This document shows, in pieces, positions 18,312 through 28,361 of a stretch of 48,017 nucleotides of DNA. The stretch's first letter is position 1; each line of letters starts with the position of its first letter. The stretch comes from Pedobacter sp. (GTDB taxonomy: Bacteria; Bacteroidota; Bacteroidia; Sphingobacteriales; Sphingobacteriaceae). Under the pieces are notes generated by a model. The model saw nothing but the letters and a program-made list of their open reading frames with translations. It ran no database searches and was not told the DNA's origin. The stretch is from assembly GCA_004210715.1 (NCBI GenBank), contig SEDB01000019.1, forward strand, positions 1 to 48,017, read 5' to 3'. A program made the translations under genes and the position numbers.

Positions 18312-19043
18312 CTAAATTTTTCTAACTCTTCCAGAACCAATAATGGTTTTATCTACAGTAGCATTTCCAGAATAATTTACGCTTCCCGATCCGCTGATTA
18401 CTGCTCTGATCGATTGATCTGCCTTGATATTAACTGTTCCTGAGCCACTAATGGTGGTGGTTAAATCGTTTACTAAAAGGCCTTTTCCTTCAAAAGCACC
18501 TGAACTACTGATCACTACTTTTGCACGATCGGCACTTCCTGTGATATTTAGTGAGCCTGAGCCACTAATTACACCGTTGTAATGATCAACATCTGCAGTT
18601 GCCTTGATGCTTCCAGAACCACTCACGGTAGTTGTTAAATCAGTCATGCTGATTTTTCCGTTAACCACCATATTTCCAGAACCACTCATGGTTAAACTTG
18701 CCAATTCTCTTGCGGATACGTAAGCCGTTATTTTTTTTCCTTCGTATTTTCTAGACCAACTGGTCACGCTATTTTGAGGACGGATAATCAGCACATTTCC
18801 TTTAACTTCTGTGATGATACTTGCAATAGCTTCAGCATCTCCTTCCAATCGGCAACTTTCTTTGCTGCCCAACGTAACAACAACATTTATTGGCCCTGCA
18901 GAAGCAATGCCGTTAAAATTTCTAACTTCTCTGTCATCATCGCTATGTTTTGATGAACTGATATTGATTTGTTCTTCTGCAATCGCATTTATACTTGTAG
19001 AAAGCGTTAATGCAGTAAATAAGAGTGTGAATAATTTTTTCAT
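18312..19043 (-). CDS. head GIN domain-containing protein (DUF2807)
   Basis: Start re-assigned to MKKLFTLLFTALTLS; VRNFNGIASAGPINVVVTLG and repeated SGSGxxxxxG strands. Confidence 0.88.
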   Translation of the reverse strand: MKKLFTLLFTALTLSTSINAIAEEQINISSSKHSDDDREVRNFNGIASAGPINVVVTLGSKESCRLEGDAEAIASIITEVKGNVLIIRPQNSVTSWSRKYEGKKITAYVSARELASLTMSGSGNMVVNGKISMTDLTTTVSGSGSIKATADVDHYNGVISGSGSLNITGSADRAKVVISSSGAFEGKGLLVNDLTTTISGSGTVNIKADQSIRAVISGSGSVNYSGNATVDKTIIGSGRVRKI

Positions 19044-19198
19044 AGGTATAAAATTGTAAAATTTAAGGATGGCCTTAAAAAGTGTAATCATTGAGTTTTT
19101 TATAAGACGATCATTTTATTGAAAAGTTGCATCAGTAGGAAAATTTTACGAATTTTTCCTACTATGCTATTCTTATATTCCTCGAACTTCGAAATAGC

Positions 19199-20851
19199 TT
19201 ATCCCTTTTTAATATTGATGTAAAATGCAGGATCATTTTTGAAGTTCTCCATATTTACACTGGCATCAACTTTTATTGTTTTCCAATCGTTTGTTGGCTT
19301 AATTAAGGAATAAGTGCCATTTTTTAAAGTTACCCTCACTGGCATATCAAAGCCTTTTATATCTGTTATCCAACGATAAGAAAGCAAACTCTTATCAATT
19401 TTGTATTCCAATACTGGAATTTTTGTATAATGCAGGTATTGGTCGAAGACTTTATCGAGTTTTAATCCACTTTGTTTCGCAATGTAGTTCTCAATTTCAG
19501 CCGTGGTTACCGTTTTGTGGTAGAAAGTTTTATTCAGGCCACGCAAAATCTGTCTGAATTTTTCATCATTATTAATCAATTGGCGGATGTTGTGAATTAA
19601 ATTGGCACCTTTTGGGTACATGTCGCCAGAACCCTCTTTATTAACGCCATAAGGCCCGATGATTGGAATATCATTACTAATACCTCTTCTGATGCCAATC
19701 ACATATTCATCTGCTGATGCTTTGCTATCTGTACATTCTGTAAATAGTGTTTCAGAGTAATTGGTAAAACCTTCATGTACCCACATATCAGCAATATCTT
19801 TTGTGGTAATATTGTTGCCAAACCATTCATGTCCGCTCTCGTGAACAGTAATGAAATCCCACTTCAAACCATGGCCCGTTCCGCTCAGATCTCTGCCTAA
19901 ATAACCTTTTTTGAATTGATTGCCATAAGCTACTGCACTTTGATGTTCCATGCCCAGATGTGGTGCTTGTACCAATTTGTAGCCATCTTTATACCAGGGA
20001 TAAGGTCCAAACCAATATTCGAAGCACTTAAGCATCGGTTTTACATCGGCATCCCAATGTGGACGAGCCTTAGCACTATCCACTTGCAAAGCCCAATAGT
20101 CAATGCTCAGTTTTCCATTTTCGCCATCGAAATTATCCGTCCAATGTGCATATTTCCCGATATAAAAGGATACATCATAATTATTGATGGGATTGGATAC
20201 GAACCAGTTATACTGTTTGTAACCATTCGGTTGATCTACCGTGTTTCTTAATCTACCGTTTGAAACTTCCTGCAAGGTATTGGGCACGCTGATGCTGATC
20301 AGCATGCTGTCTACCTCATCGCTTTGATGATCTTTATTTGGCCACCAAACGCTGGCGCCAAGTCCCTGACAGGCTACAGAAACAAATGGGTTGCCCGCTG
20401 AATCTTTCTTGAAGATAAAACCGCCGTCCCAGGGTGCATTTTTGGCCACCCGCGGATTTCCGGAGTAAAAAACAGTGAACTTGTCTTTACTTCCTTTTTT
20501 GATGGTTTTAGGGAAGCTAACAAAAACAGCGTTATATTCTCTTGAGAATTTAAGATCAGCGCCATTGTAAACCACTTTTTCAACTTTTAAATTATCAAAT
20601 AAATCGAATTGTAATTTGGTGAAATCCTGCATCGCAGTAAAAGCAAATTCATTACTTCCGGCAACTGATTTTTGATCAATATCAATTTTAATATCTAAAT
20701 GGTAATAGTTAATGTCGTAACAGGTACGAAGTGGTGTAAGCGTTCCACGTAAACTGTCTGCTCTTGAGTTTACCTGATTTTTGCCAAGCATTTGAGCTTG
20801 GGTACTTGCCACGCTTAGCGCAATAGCTAAAATTGCGAGTATTTTTTTCAT
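19199..20851 (-). CDS. M1 family metallopeptidase
   Basis: APHLGMEHQSAVAYGNQ and TVHESGHEWFGNNITTKDIADMWVHEGFTNYSE (HExxH-18x-E). Confidence 0.95.
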   Translation of the reverse strand: MKKILAILAIALSVASTQAQMLGKNQVNSRADSLRGTLTPLRTCYDINYYHLDIKIDIDQKSVAGSNEFAFTAMQDFTKLQFDLFDNLKVEKVVYNGADLKFSREYNAVFVSFPKTIKKGSKDKFTVFYSGNPRVAKNAPWDGGFIFKKDSAGNPFVSVACQGLGASVWWPNKDHQSDEVDSMLISISVPNTLQEVSNGRLRNTVDQPNGYKQYNWFVSNPINNYDVSFYIGKYAHWTDNFDGENGKLSIDYWALQVDSAKARPHWDADVKPMLKCFEYWFGPYPWYKDGYKLVQAPHLGMEHQSAVAYGNQFKKGYLGRDLSGTGHGLKWDFITVHESGHEWFGNNITTKDIADMWVHEGFTNYSETLFTECTDSKASADEYVIGIRRGISNDIPIIGPYGVNKEGSGDMYPKGANLIHNIRQLINNDEKFRQILRGLNKTFYHKTVTTAEIENYIAKQSGLKLDKVFDQYLHYTKIPVLEYKIDKSLLSYRWITDIKGFDMPVRVTLKNGTYSLIKPTNDWKTIKVDASVNMENFKNDPAFYINIKKG

Positions 20852-20866
20852 TTTTTATAGTTATTT

Positions 20867-21025
20867 AACCACCCCCACCCCTCCTAAATTAGGAGGGGAG
20901 TTGGACAGTGGGTTATTTTTTTTTGCGATGATTAGAGTTAGTTTCCTTTTGCTATAATTTAATATTAATCCCGGCTGATGAACGGAGCTCCCCTCCTTAT
21001 TTTCAAGGAGGGGCTGGGGGTGGTT
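20867..21025. repeat. nested inverted-repeat intergenic element (159 bp)
   Basis: Perfect 11-bp ends AACCACCCCCA/TGGGGGTGGTT; internal CCCCTCCTAA-a-TTAGGAGGGG (20878-20898) and CCCCTCCTT-attttc-AAGGAGGGG (20990-21013). Confidence 0.85.
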
Positions 21026-21033
21026 TTTTAGTT

Positions 21034-22902
21034 CTACTTTAAAACCGAAACCGTAATAAACGAACTATTATTTACATCATGATAAATTCTGTGCGTTGCT
21101 TTTTGAAAATCACTTGGCTCTGCCTGATAAATATCCATAAATTTCTGTGGATTTCGATCAGCTAACGGAAACCACGAATTTTGAATTTGAATCATAATTT
21201 TGTGCCCTTTTTTAAAAGTATGTGCTACATCTGGAAGTGGATAGTTAACTTTTGTGATTTCTCCAGGTATGAAGGCTTCAGGTTTTTCGAAGCTGTTGCG
21301 GTATTTTCCTCTCATAATTTCGCCTCGTACCAACATCTCGTAACCACCCATAACCAAATTTTTAGGGTTAGGATTCGGGTTTGGTTCATCCTCCGGATAA
21401 ACATCAATCAATTTTAACACGTAATCAGCATCAGTTCCTGTTGTGGAAACCACCAGGTTTGCCAATACTGACCCTGTTAATGTAATGTCCTCCTTTAATT
21501 CATCTGTTTGGTAAGTTTTTACATCTGGTCTTCGGGCAGCAAAACGCTGATCGTCGATCATGTACTCACGCGTTCTTTTGGTTTGTACTCCATCTTGATA
21601 GGGAACAGGGTTATTCGGATCACTCACATATTCATCCCAGCTATCTGTTCTTTTCACCTTCTCAAAACTCAATTTACCATTAGGTTGTAAATAAAGGTTT
21701 TTACTTTCCACATCTTGTGGTGGCCAGCTGGAAAATTTTTTCCACTCATTTGATCCTGTTACAAAAATGTTGGCTTCAGCTGCGTTAAATTCGCCTTCTC
21801 CTTTTAAATAATGTTTAAAGAAAGGTAATTCGTATTGGGTTTGGTAATCTATACTGGTTGTTCTTCCGAAACGAATATCTCCGAAATAAGAACCATCACC
21901 ACGCACCCAGCCACCATGAAACCAAGGACCAGCGACTAAAATATTATTCGCTCCCGGATTTTGTTTCTCAATGGCTTTGTAAGTGTCGAAAGTGCCATAA
22001 GCATCTTCTGCATCAAAGAAACCACCAACTACCATTACCGCTGGTTTAACATTTTTTAAGTGTGGCGTAATTAATCTTGCTTTCCAAAAAGTATCCAAAT
22101 TGGGATGTTTAAACAAGTCGTTCCAAAACTTAATGCTATCGGCAAAGTATTTATCTTTTAGGTTTTTTAATGAACCCGATTCCAGGTAAAATCTGTAATT
22201 ATCCTGAATGGGGAATTGAAAACCTTTGGGGCCTTTGTCAGGTGTAATCGGCTTAGGACGAGGAACGCCAAAACTACTCATAAAACTGAAAGCATCCATT
22301 AAAAATAGGGTTCCACGATGATGGAAGTCGTCGCCTAAGAACCAATCAGTAACTGGTGCCTGGGGCGACACGGCTTTTAATGCAGGATGAGCGTTGGGTA
22401 ATGAGGTGGTGGAATAAAATCCCGGATAAGAAATACCATAAATTCCCGCCTTGCCATTATTATTCTTGATGTTTTTTACCAACCAATCAATCGTATCATA
22501 AGTATCGGTACTTTCGTCAATCGCTGTTTTGCCTTTTTTGGTAGTTTGCGGACGAATATCCTCAAAGGTGCCCTCGCTCATCCATCTTCCGCGAACATCC
22601 TGATAAACGAAAATAAAGCCTTCACGCATCATCGCAGGGAAATTTCCCAAACTTAATTTGTATTTATCCTCCCCGTAAGGTGCTACGGTATAAGGTGTTC
22701 TGTTAATTAGAAAAGGGAATTTTTTGGATTGATTTTTGGGTATGTAAATAGAAGTGAAGAGTTTAGTTCCATCTCGCATGGGAATCTGGCGTTCTATTTT
22801 GGTGTAGTTTTCTCTAACATAAGCCGAATCAGTTTGCTGAGCCAACAATTCATTAGAAATAAACAAACAAAATAAGAGGCTGAAAAATCTTGAAAAGTTC
22901 AT
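21034..22902 (-). CDS. CocE/NonD family hydrolase (X-Pro dipeptidyl-peptidase-like)
   Basis: RTPYTVAPYG, VYQDVRGRWMSEGTFEDIRP, GKAGIYGISYPGFYS; C-terminal galactose-binding-like domain. Confidence 0.93.
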   Translation of the reverse strand: MNFSRFFSLLFCLFISNELLAQQTDSAYVRENYTKIERQIPMRDGTKLFTSIYIPKNQSKKFPFLINRTPYTVAPYGEDKYKLSLGNFPAMMREGFIFVYQDVRGRWMSEGTFEDIRPQTTKKGKTAIDESTDTYDTIDWLVKNIKNNNGKAGIYGISYPGFYSTTSLPNAHPALKAVSPQAPVTDWFLGDDFHHRGTLFLMDAFSFMSSFGVPRPKPITPDKGPKGFQFPIQDNYRFYLESGSLKNLKDKYFADSIKFWNDLFKHPNLDTFWKARLITPHLKNVKPAVMVVGGFFDAEDAYGTFDTYKAIEKQNPGANNILVAGPWFHGGWVRGDGSYFGDIRFGRTTSIDYQTQYELPFFKHYLKGEGEFNAAEANIFVTGSNEWKKFSSWPPQDVESKNLYLQPNGKLSFEKVKRTDSWDEYVSDPNNPVPYQDGVQTKRTREYMIDDQRFAARRPDVKTYQTDELKEDITLTGSVLANLVVSTTGTDADYVLKLIDVYPEDEPNPNPNPKNLVMGGYEMLVRGEIMRGKYRNSFEKPEAFIPGEITKVNYPLPDVAHTFKKGHKIMIQIQNSWFPLADRNPQKFMDIYQAEPSDFQKATHRIYHDVNNSSFITVSVLK

Positions 22903-23097
22903 TTAGGTTTTGATTTTATGAATAAAATTTAAATATAGGCGATTAAGATTTGATTAGAAAAAAACATCCCGTAAAAGGTTTGTTAGTCAGAGGAATTTGC
23001 CTGGTCATTCTTTTATCAAAATTTAGTTAAATATTGTTAAGGCATAATCTTTTAACACTTTTCATCGTCATACAGGTAATTAAATTAAACACACAAA

Positions 23098-23955
23098 ATG
23101 AAAAGGTTATTCAATAAAGGATTGGTTGTTTTCGCTGCAGCAACGATGATTGCAACTTTAAACGTGGAACATGTTTTTGCTCAAAGGCCTAGTCGGGCAG
23201 GCGGCGGGGTTTCTGGTGGTGGCAGATCAAGTTCAGCAGCGCCATCGCGAGGTGGATCGATTTCCAGAAGTCCATCTGTCCAAACGCCAAATAGAAACAG
23301 TTATACACCAAGATCAAATAGTGGCAATATCCGATCAGGCCGCTCAGACTATAGTTACAACAGGCAAGGTTATAACAGGCCAGGATTTCGTCCAGGTGTA
23401 GGTTACAGACCTGGGTATGGCTATCGTGGAGGTTATGGTAGAGGCTACAGCCGCCCATATTATAGTTATTATAATTTTTACAGACCTTTTTTAGGTTTTA
23501 GGATTGGCATATTGCCCTACGGGTATTATCCGTTTAATTATGGGCCAAATCAGTTCTATTATTCAGGTGGATTGTTCTATCAGCAAAATAACAATCAATA
23601 TGAAGTTGTGGTACCACCAGTGGGTGCAGAAGTGCCTAACTTACCTCAAGATGCCAATCTGGTTACTATTGATGGCATAGATTACTACGAATATAAAGGT
23701 GTGTACTATACTCAGGGGCAAAATGCTGATGGGGCAACTGTTTATATTGTAGCTGGAAAAGATGGCGTTTTAAATACCACAGATGGTCCCGTAGATACGC
23801 ATCAAATCGGTGAAATTATTCCCCAATTACCAGAAGGATGCAGGGAAGTTACCATCAAAAATGAGAAATATTTCGTTTCTCCTGATGATGTTTATTACGA
23901 AGAAGTAGTTGATGGAAACAATATTACTTATCGTGTAATAGGGAAATTATTCTAA
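23098..23955 (+). CDS. DUF6515-like secreted protein, Gly/Arg/Tyr-rich
   Basis: Signal peptide, RPGVGYRPGYGYRGGYGRGYSRPYYSYYN low-complexity region, C-terminal repeats of IDGIDYYEYKGVYYT type. Confidence 0.7.
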   Translation: MKRLFNKGLVVFAAATMIATLNVEHVFAQRPSRAGGGVSGGGRSSSAAPSRGGSISRSPSVQTPNRNSYTPRSNSGNIRSGRSDYSYNRQGYNRPGFRPGVGYRPGYGYRGGYGRGYSRPYYSYYNFYRPFLGFRIGILPYGYYPFNYGPNQFYYSGGLFYQQNNNQYEVVVPPVGAEVPNLPQDANLVTIDGIDYYEYKGVYYTQGQNADGATVYIVAGKDGVLNTTDGPVDTHQIGEIIPQLPEGCREVTIKNEKYFVSPDDVYYEEVVDGNNITYRVIGKLF

Positions 23956-23980
23956 TCAAAAAAACTGAAAAAGTAAATTT

Positions 23981-24012
23981 AAGCCGTTTCATAATTTTGG
24001 AACGGCTTATTT
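23981..24012 (+). terminator. intrinsic terminator
   Basis: AAGCCGTTTC-ataatttt-GGAACGGCTT followed by ATTTATTT. Confidence 0.7.
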
Positions 24013-24028
24013 ATTTCATCAATTTCAA

Positions 24029-24036
24029 TACTTTTG
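24029..24036 (+). promoter_or_regulatory. candidate Bacteroidota -7 box
   Basis: TACTTTTG (TAnnTTTG) 17 nt before the downstream start. Confidence 0.6.
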
Positions 24037-24052
24037 CCAATAAAAAAACGAT

Positions 24053-25213
24053 TTGAAAAAAATATCCTCTAAAATCTCCCTTCTCTTTTTTACTGTTACA
24101 GTTGTCTTTAGCTCATGTTCCACAACTAAAAATGTGGTAAAGCAAAAGGAGCATGTTATTTCATCAATCAAATTTTTAAGTGAATATGTAATGCCACTTA
24201 ACAGAACTTTCCAAAATACAGTGGTTGGTGGTTTATCGGGTATTGATTATGATGAAAAAAACGATCAATTTTATATGATCAGTGATGATCCATCGCAATT
24301 TAGTCCGGCGAGGATTTACACTGCAAATATAGACATTAAAGAAAATAAAATAGATACCGTTAAGCTTACGGGCGTTACTTATATTTTGCAGAATGATGGT
24401 ACGCAATATCCAAAATATCAGTATGGTAAAAACTCAAAAGCCGATGGAGAAGCGGTTCGCTACAACCCTAGAAAAAACAATTTCGTATGGAGTAATGAGG
24501 GCGAAAGATTATTCCGAAAAAGTGATACTACCATTGTTCAGCCAGCTTTAACATTCATTTCCACCACAGGTAAATATTTAGATACGGTACCATTGCCAAC
24601 TGGCTTTCACATTACAAAACAAGAATATGGGGTGCGAAAAAATGCGTTTTTCGAAGGTTTAACCTACGCTAATGACTATAAAACGTTATACGCAAGTTTA
24701 GAGGAACCGTTATATCAGGATGGAAATCCAGCAGATTATCAATTTGACAAAGCCTTAACGAGAATCTTGAAGTTTGATGTGGAAACGAAAAAAAACACCG
24801 CACAATATGCTTATAACCTTGATGCATTGCCTATTCAGCCAACGGTTGAAAGCGATTGGAACTTGAATGGCATTTCCGAAATACTTGCCATAAATAATCA
24901 TACGCTTTTAGTCATGGAGCGTGCCTGGGCAAAAGGAAGAGATGATCATTCATTTGTGAAGCTTTATTTGGTGGATTTAAATGGTGCGGAAAACGTAATC
25001 AACAATCCATCATTCATTAAAAACCCACCTAAACCTTTAACCAAAAAATTACTTTTCGATTTTGATAGTTTAAAAATGCATATCGATAATATCGAAGGTG
25101 TAACTTTTGGGCCAAAATTGCCCAATGGTAATAATTCGTTAATTTTTTGTGTAGATAATAATTTTGGTAAAGCACAAGTGCAACAGTTTTTTCTGTTTGA
25201 AGTGATTCCTTAA
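24053..25213 (+). CDS. esterase-like activity of phytase family protein (lipoprotein)
   Basis: Lipobox FSSCSTT; GGLSGIDYDEKNDQFYMISDD, ADGEAVRYNP, NLNGISEILAINNHTLLVMER. Confidence 0.88.
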   Translation: MKKISSKISLLFFTVTVVFSSCSTTKNVVKQKEHVISSIKFLSEYVMPLNRTFQNTVVGGLSGIDYDEKNDQFYMISDDPSQFSPARIYTANIDIKENKIDTVKLTGVTYILQNDGTQYPKYQYGKNSKADGEAVRYNPRKNNFVWSNEGERLFRKSDTTIVQPALTFISTTGKYLDTVPLPTGFHITKQEYGVRKNAFFEGLTYANDYKTLYASLEEPLYQDGNPADYQFDKALTRILKFDVETKKNTAQYAYNLDALPIQPTVESDWNLNGISEILAINNHTLLVMERAWAKGRDDHSFVKLYLVDLNGAENVINNPSFIKNPPKPLTKKLLFDFDSLKMHIDNIEGVTFGPKLPNGNNSLIFCVDNNFGKAQVQQFFLFEVIP

Positions 25214-25307
25214 TTGCCGTAGGTAAGAAGTCGGGAGTCCGAAGTTTAGGAGCCGAAAAAACTAATCAGTGTAATCCAATAATCTGTGTAATCAACCCAA
25301 AGAAAAA

Positions 25308-25973
25308 ATGAGTAAAATAAAAGCGTTATTATTTGATTTGGATGGAACATTAATTGACTCCGAGAGATTCCATTTCGACTGTTGGAATGAGTTTCTTTCT
25401 CAATACGAAGTTACGCTTGACTTTAAAGATTGGTTAACCAATTACGCCGGAATCCCTTTGCCACAAAATGCAAAAACCATCATGTCCAGGTATAAAATCG
25501 ACGAGGAATTAGCCGGATTTGTGGAAAGAAGAGAATTGATTACTTTCAATGGATTTAGAACAAAACACATCGAGTTAATGCCCTTTGCTTTAGACTTTAT
25601 TCAATATTTTTACGATAAAGGTTTAACACTTGCTGTGGTAACGGCTAGTCCAAGAAATGATGTAGAAGCTGTATTTGAAAAAAATGGCCTGGCTAAATAC
25701 TTCAGCATGTTTGTAACCAGAACTGATGTAACCAAAAGCAAACCCGATCCAGAGAGTTATAATATTTGTGTGGAAAAATTGGGTTTGGCCAAAGAAGAAT
25801 GCATCGTTTTTGAAGATACCTTAAATGGTGTAAAATCTGCAGTTGCTGCAGGTATTACCACTTATGCCATCCAAAATAATATCAGGGCACACCAGAAATT
25901 GAAGATCGCTGATCAATTGTTTTTGAATTTTAATCATGCCAAAAACTATATCTTATCACAGGAAATTCTTTGA
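25308..25973 (+). CDS. HAD family hydrolase (beta-phosphoglucomutase-like)
   Basis: LLFDLDGTLIDSERFHFDCW, VVTASPRNDVEAV, KSKPDPESYNICVEKL, VFEDTLNGVKSAVAAGI. Confidence 0.92.
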   Translation: MSKIKALLFDLDGTLIDSERFHFDCWNEFLSQYEVTLDFKDWLTNYAGIPLPQNAKTIMSRYKIDEELAGFVERRELITFNGFRTKHIELMPFALDFIQYFYDKGLTLAVVTASPRNDVEAVFEKNGLAKYFSMFVTRTDVTKSKPDPESYNICVEKLGLAKEECIVFEDTLNGVKSAVAAGITTYAIQNNIRAHQKLKIADQLFLNFNHAKNYILSQEIL

Positions 25974-26162
25974 TTGTTAAATCAATAAATGTCATGACGA
26001 CCCGCTTTAATTAATTCGTTTCGAATGCCAGTCAAGGCGGAGTTGACTCCCGGAAATTAGAACAACATTAAAGATTACTGGTTTAATCCATTTTCATTGT
26101 AAAATTGCACTTTTAACCTTAGTCTTTAGGTTTTTGACTTTCAGCTTTCCGCCTTTTTTCCA

Positions 26163-26170
26163 TACATTTG
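26163..26170 (+). promoter_or_regulatory. candidate Bacteroidota -7 box upstream of lpd
   Basis: TACATTTG (TAnnTTTG); its TTG is the start codon of the over-extended ORF call at 26168. Confidence 0.65.
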
Positions 26171-26194
26171 AGCAATCAAAATTCTAAAGAAATT

Positions 26195-27601
26195 ATGCAA
26201 TACGATGTCGTTGTTATCGGTTCAGGACCGGGCGGTTATGTAGGCGCAATCCGTTGTGCTCAGTTAGGTTTAAAAACTGCAGTGGTTGAAAAATATAAAA
26301 CTTTTGGAGGTACTTGCTTAAATGTGGGCTGTATTCCATCAAAAGCCTTGTTAGATTCTTCAGAGCATTTCCACAACGCTGCTCATACTTTTTCCACTCA
26401 CGGGATCAACTTAAAAGATTTAAAAGTTGATATGAAACAAATGATCGCTCGTAAAGACGATGTTGTTGCTCAAAATACAGCAGGTATCACTTATTTATTC
26501 AAGAAAAATAAAATCGATACCTACGAAGGTTTAGGCTCTTTTGTAGATAAAAACACCGTTTTGGTTACTAAAGCTGATGGTTCTACTGAAACTTTAACTG
26601 CTAAAAATGTAATCATTGCAACAGGTTCTAAACCAACAGCTTTACCGTTTTTACCAATCGATAAAAAACGCATCATTACTTCAACCGAGGCTTTAAACAT
26701 CAAAGAAGTGCCTAAAACCATGGTTGTAATTGGTGGTGGTGTAATTGGTTTAGAGTTGGGTTCTGTTTACGCTCGTTTGGGCACAAAAGTTTCTGTAGTG
26801 GAATTCTTGCCATCCATCATCGCTACTATGGATGCTGGTTTAGGCAAAGAGCTTCAACGTGTGTTAAAGAAATCTTTAGGCATGGAATTTTACATGGGCC
26901 ACAAAGTAACTGGTGCAACTACAAAAGGAAAAACGGTTACTGTTACAGCTGAAACTCCAAAAGGCGAAACCATTTCTTTAGAGGCTGATTATTGCATCGT
27001 GGCAGTTGGTCGTACCGCTTACACTGAAGGTTTAGGTTTAGATAAAATCGGCATTACGGTAGAAGAACGCGGTAAAAAAATCCCTGTAAACGAGCACTTG
27101 GAAACTTCGGTTAAAGGTGTTTATGCCATTGGCGATGTAATTACAGGTGCAATGTTGGCGCACAAAGCGGAAGATGAAGGCACTTATGTTGCAGAATCGA
27201 TTGCCGGACAAAAGCCACACATCAATTATAACTTAATTCCTGGTGTAGTTTATACCTGGCCAGAAGTTGCTTCAGTAGGTTTAACCGAAGAGCAATTGAA
27301 AGAAAAAGGAACAAAATACAAAGCAGGTTCATTCCCATTCAAAGCAAGTGGTCGTGCGAAAGCGAGTATGGATACCGATGGTTTCATCAAAGTTTTAGCA
27401 GATGCTTCAACGGATGAAGTTTTAGGCGTACACATGATTGGCCCACGTGCTGCGGACATGATTGCCGAAGCTGTAATTGCGATGGAATTCCGTGCTTCTG
27501 CAGAAGACATTGCCCGTACTTGTCATGCTCACCCAACTTATACGGAAGCGTTGAAAGAAGCTGCTTTAGCTGCTACGGATAACAGAGCAATACATATTTA
27601 A
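26195..27601 (+). CDS. lpd: dihydrolipoyl dehydrogenase
   Basis: MQYDVVVIGSGPGGYVGAIRCAQLG, GGTCLNVGCIPSKALL, CHAHPTYTEALKEAA. Start placed at ATG 26195. Confidence 0.96.
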   Translation: MQYDVVVIGSGPGGYVGAIRCAQLGLKTAVVEKYKTFGGTCLNVGCIPSKALLDSSEHFHNAAHTFSTHGINLKDLKVDMKQMIARKDDVVAQNTAGITYLFKKNKIDTYEGLGSFVDKNTVLVTKADGSTETLTAKNVIIATGSKPTALPFLPIDKKRIITSTEALNIKEVPKTMVVIGGGVIGLELGSVYARLGTKVSVVEFLPSIIATMDAGLGKELQRVLKKSLGMEFYMGHKVTGATTKGKTVTVTAETPKGETISLEADYCIVAVGRTAYTEGLGLDKIGITVEERGKKIPVNEHLETSVKGVYAIGDVITGAMLAHKAEDEGTYVAESIAGQKPHINYNLIPGVVYTWPEVASVGLTEEQLKEKGTKYKAGSFPFKASGRAKASMDTDGFIKVLADASTDEVLGVHMIGPRAADMIAEAVIAMEFRASAEDIARTCHAHPTYTEALKEAALAATDNRAIHI

Positions 27602-27649
27602 TACAAACCCGTCATGCTGAACTTGTTTCAGTATTACTTTTTAAATAAT

Positions 27650-27679
27650 AAAGCCGATAAGAAATTGTCGGCTTTTTTT
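27650..27679 (+). terminator. intrinsic terminator of lpd
   Basis: AAAGCCGA-taagaaattg-TCGGCTTTTTTT. Confidence 0.85.
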
Positions 27680-27785
27680 GTGGCAGTTATTTGGAATTCA
27701 AAACTACTCATTGTCGTCTGCTTTAGCTGAGGGTATAAAAATATTCTGGGCATGCCCCAATCCCGAAGAAATATCGGGAAAGGGT

Positions 27786-27864
27786 CGGGCTATTCGTTAC
27801 AATCTTTTTGTTGCCCTTCGACTACGCTCAGGATGACAACAAAAAGGATTTCCACTACTATCCC
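27786..27864. repeat. dispersed intergenic element, family 1, copy B
   Basis: CGGG-CTATTCGTTACAAT-[CTTTTTGTTG...CAACAAAAAG]-GATTTCCACTACTAT-CCC. Confidence 0.8.
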
Positions 27865-27936
27865 TCATGCAAAGCCAGCTTAAACGCAAATGCTTAATTT
27901 TAACAACCAAGCCATAATTACAACCAGCACTTAGAA

Positions 27937-28204
27937 AACTTTAGAAGCAGATTTGTTTTTGATTGTGATTAAATCACTTAGCTATTTTTGCGCTCGTTAG
28001 AAACGAGCGCAGGCGTTAAAATATAAAATGCCTGAATTATATCAATTAGACCGTCATTTCGACCGCAGCGAAGAAACTTTAGAAGCAGATTGTTTTTGAT
28101 TGCGATTAAATCGCATAGCTATTTAGCGCTCGTTAGAAACGAGCGCAGGCGTTAATTTCTGAGTTATATCAGCTATACCGTCATTTCGACCGCAGTGGAG
28201 AAAT
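27937..28204. repeat. tandem pair of two-hairpin elements (copies A and B)
   Basis: Units 27937-28074 and 28075-28204, both with AACTTTAGAAGCAGAT..., GCTATT, GCGCTCGTTAGAAACGAGCGCAGGCGTTAA, and CCGTCATTTCGACCGCAG. Confidence 0.9.
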
Positions 28205-28361
28205 CTTTTAAAGATGCGATCCCATGCAAAACCCGATTTGCATACGGAACAGCATTAATCTATCTGCTTTTATTGTTTTAAAATGATAAAAGCAGCTTTT
28301 AATTCCCGTTTCATTTGAAGAACTTTGCAGGGCAAACCGTTCATTTTTAAAAATTACCCTT

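Noticed and set aside
18312-19043. Repeated SGSG-coding segments as a possible DNA tandem repeat
   Set aside because: Explained by the beta-solenoid repeats of the GIN/DUF2807 protein; DNA copies are degenerate.
23171-23458. Alternate-frame ORFs (23171-23401 plus, 23189-23458 minus) in the Gly/Tyr-rich gene
   Set aside because: Low-complexity repetitive coding DNA keeps other frames open; no independent support.
27937-28204. Possible CRISPR-like array
   Set aside because: Only two tandem units of about 130 bp, no regular short repeat-spacer pattern and no cas genes.
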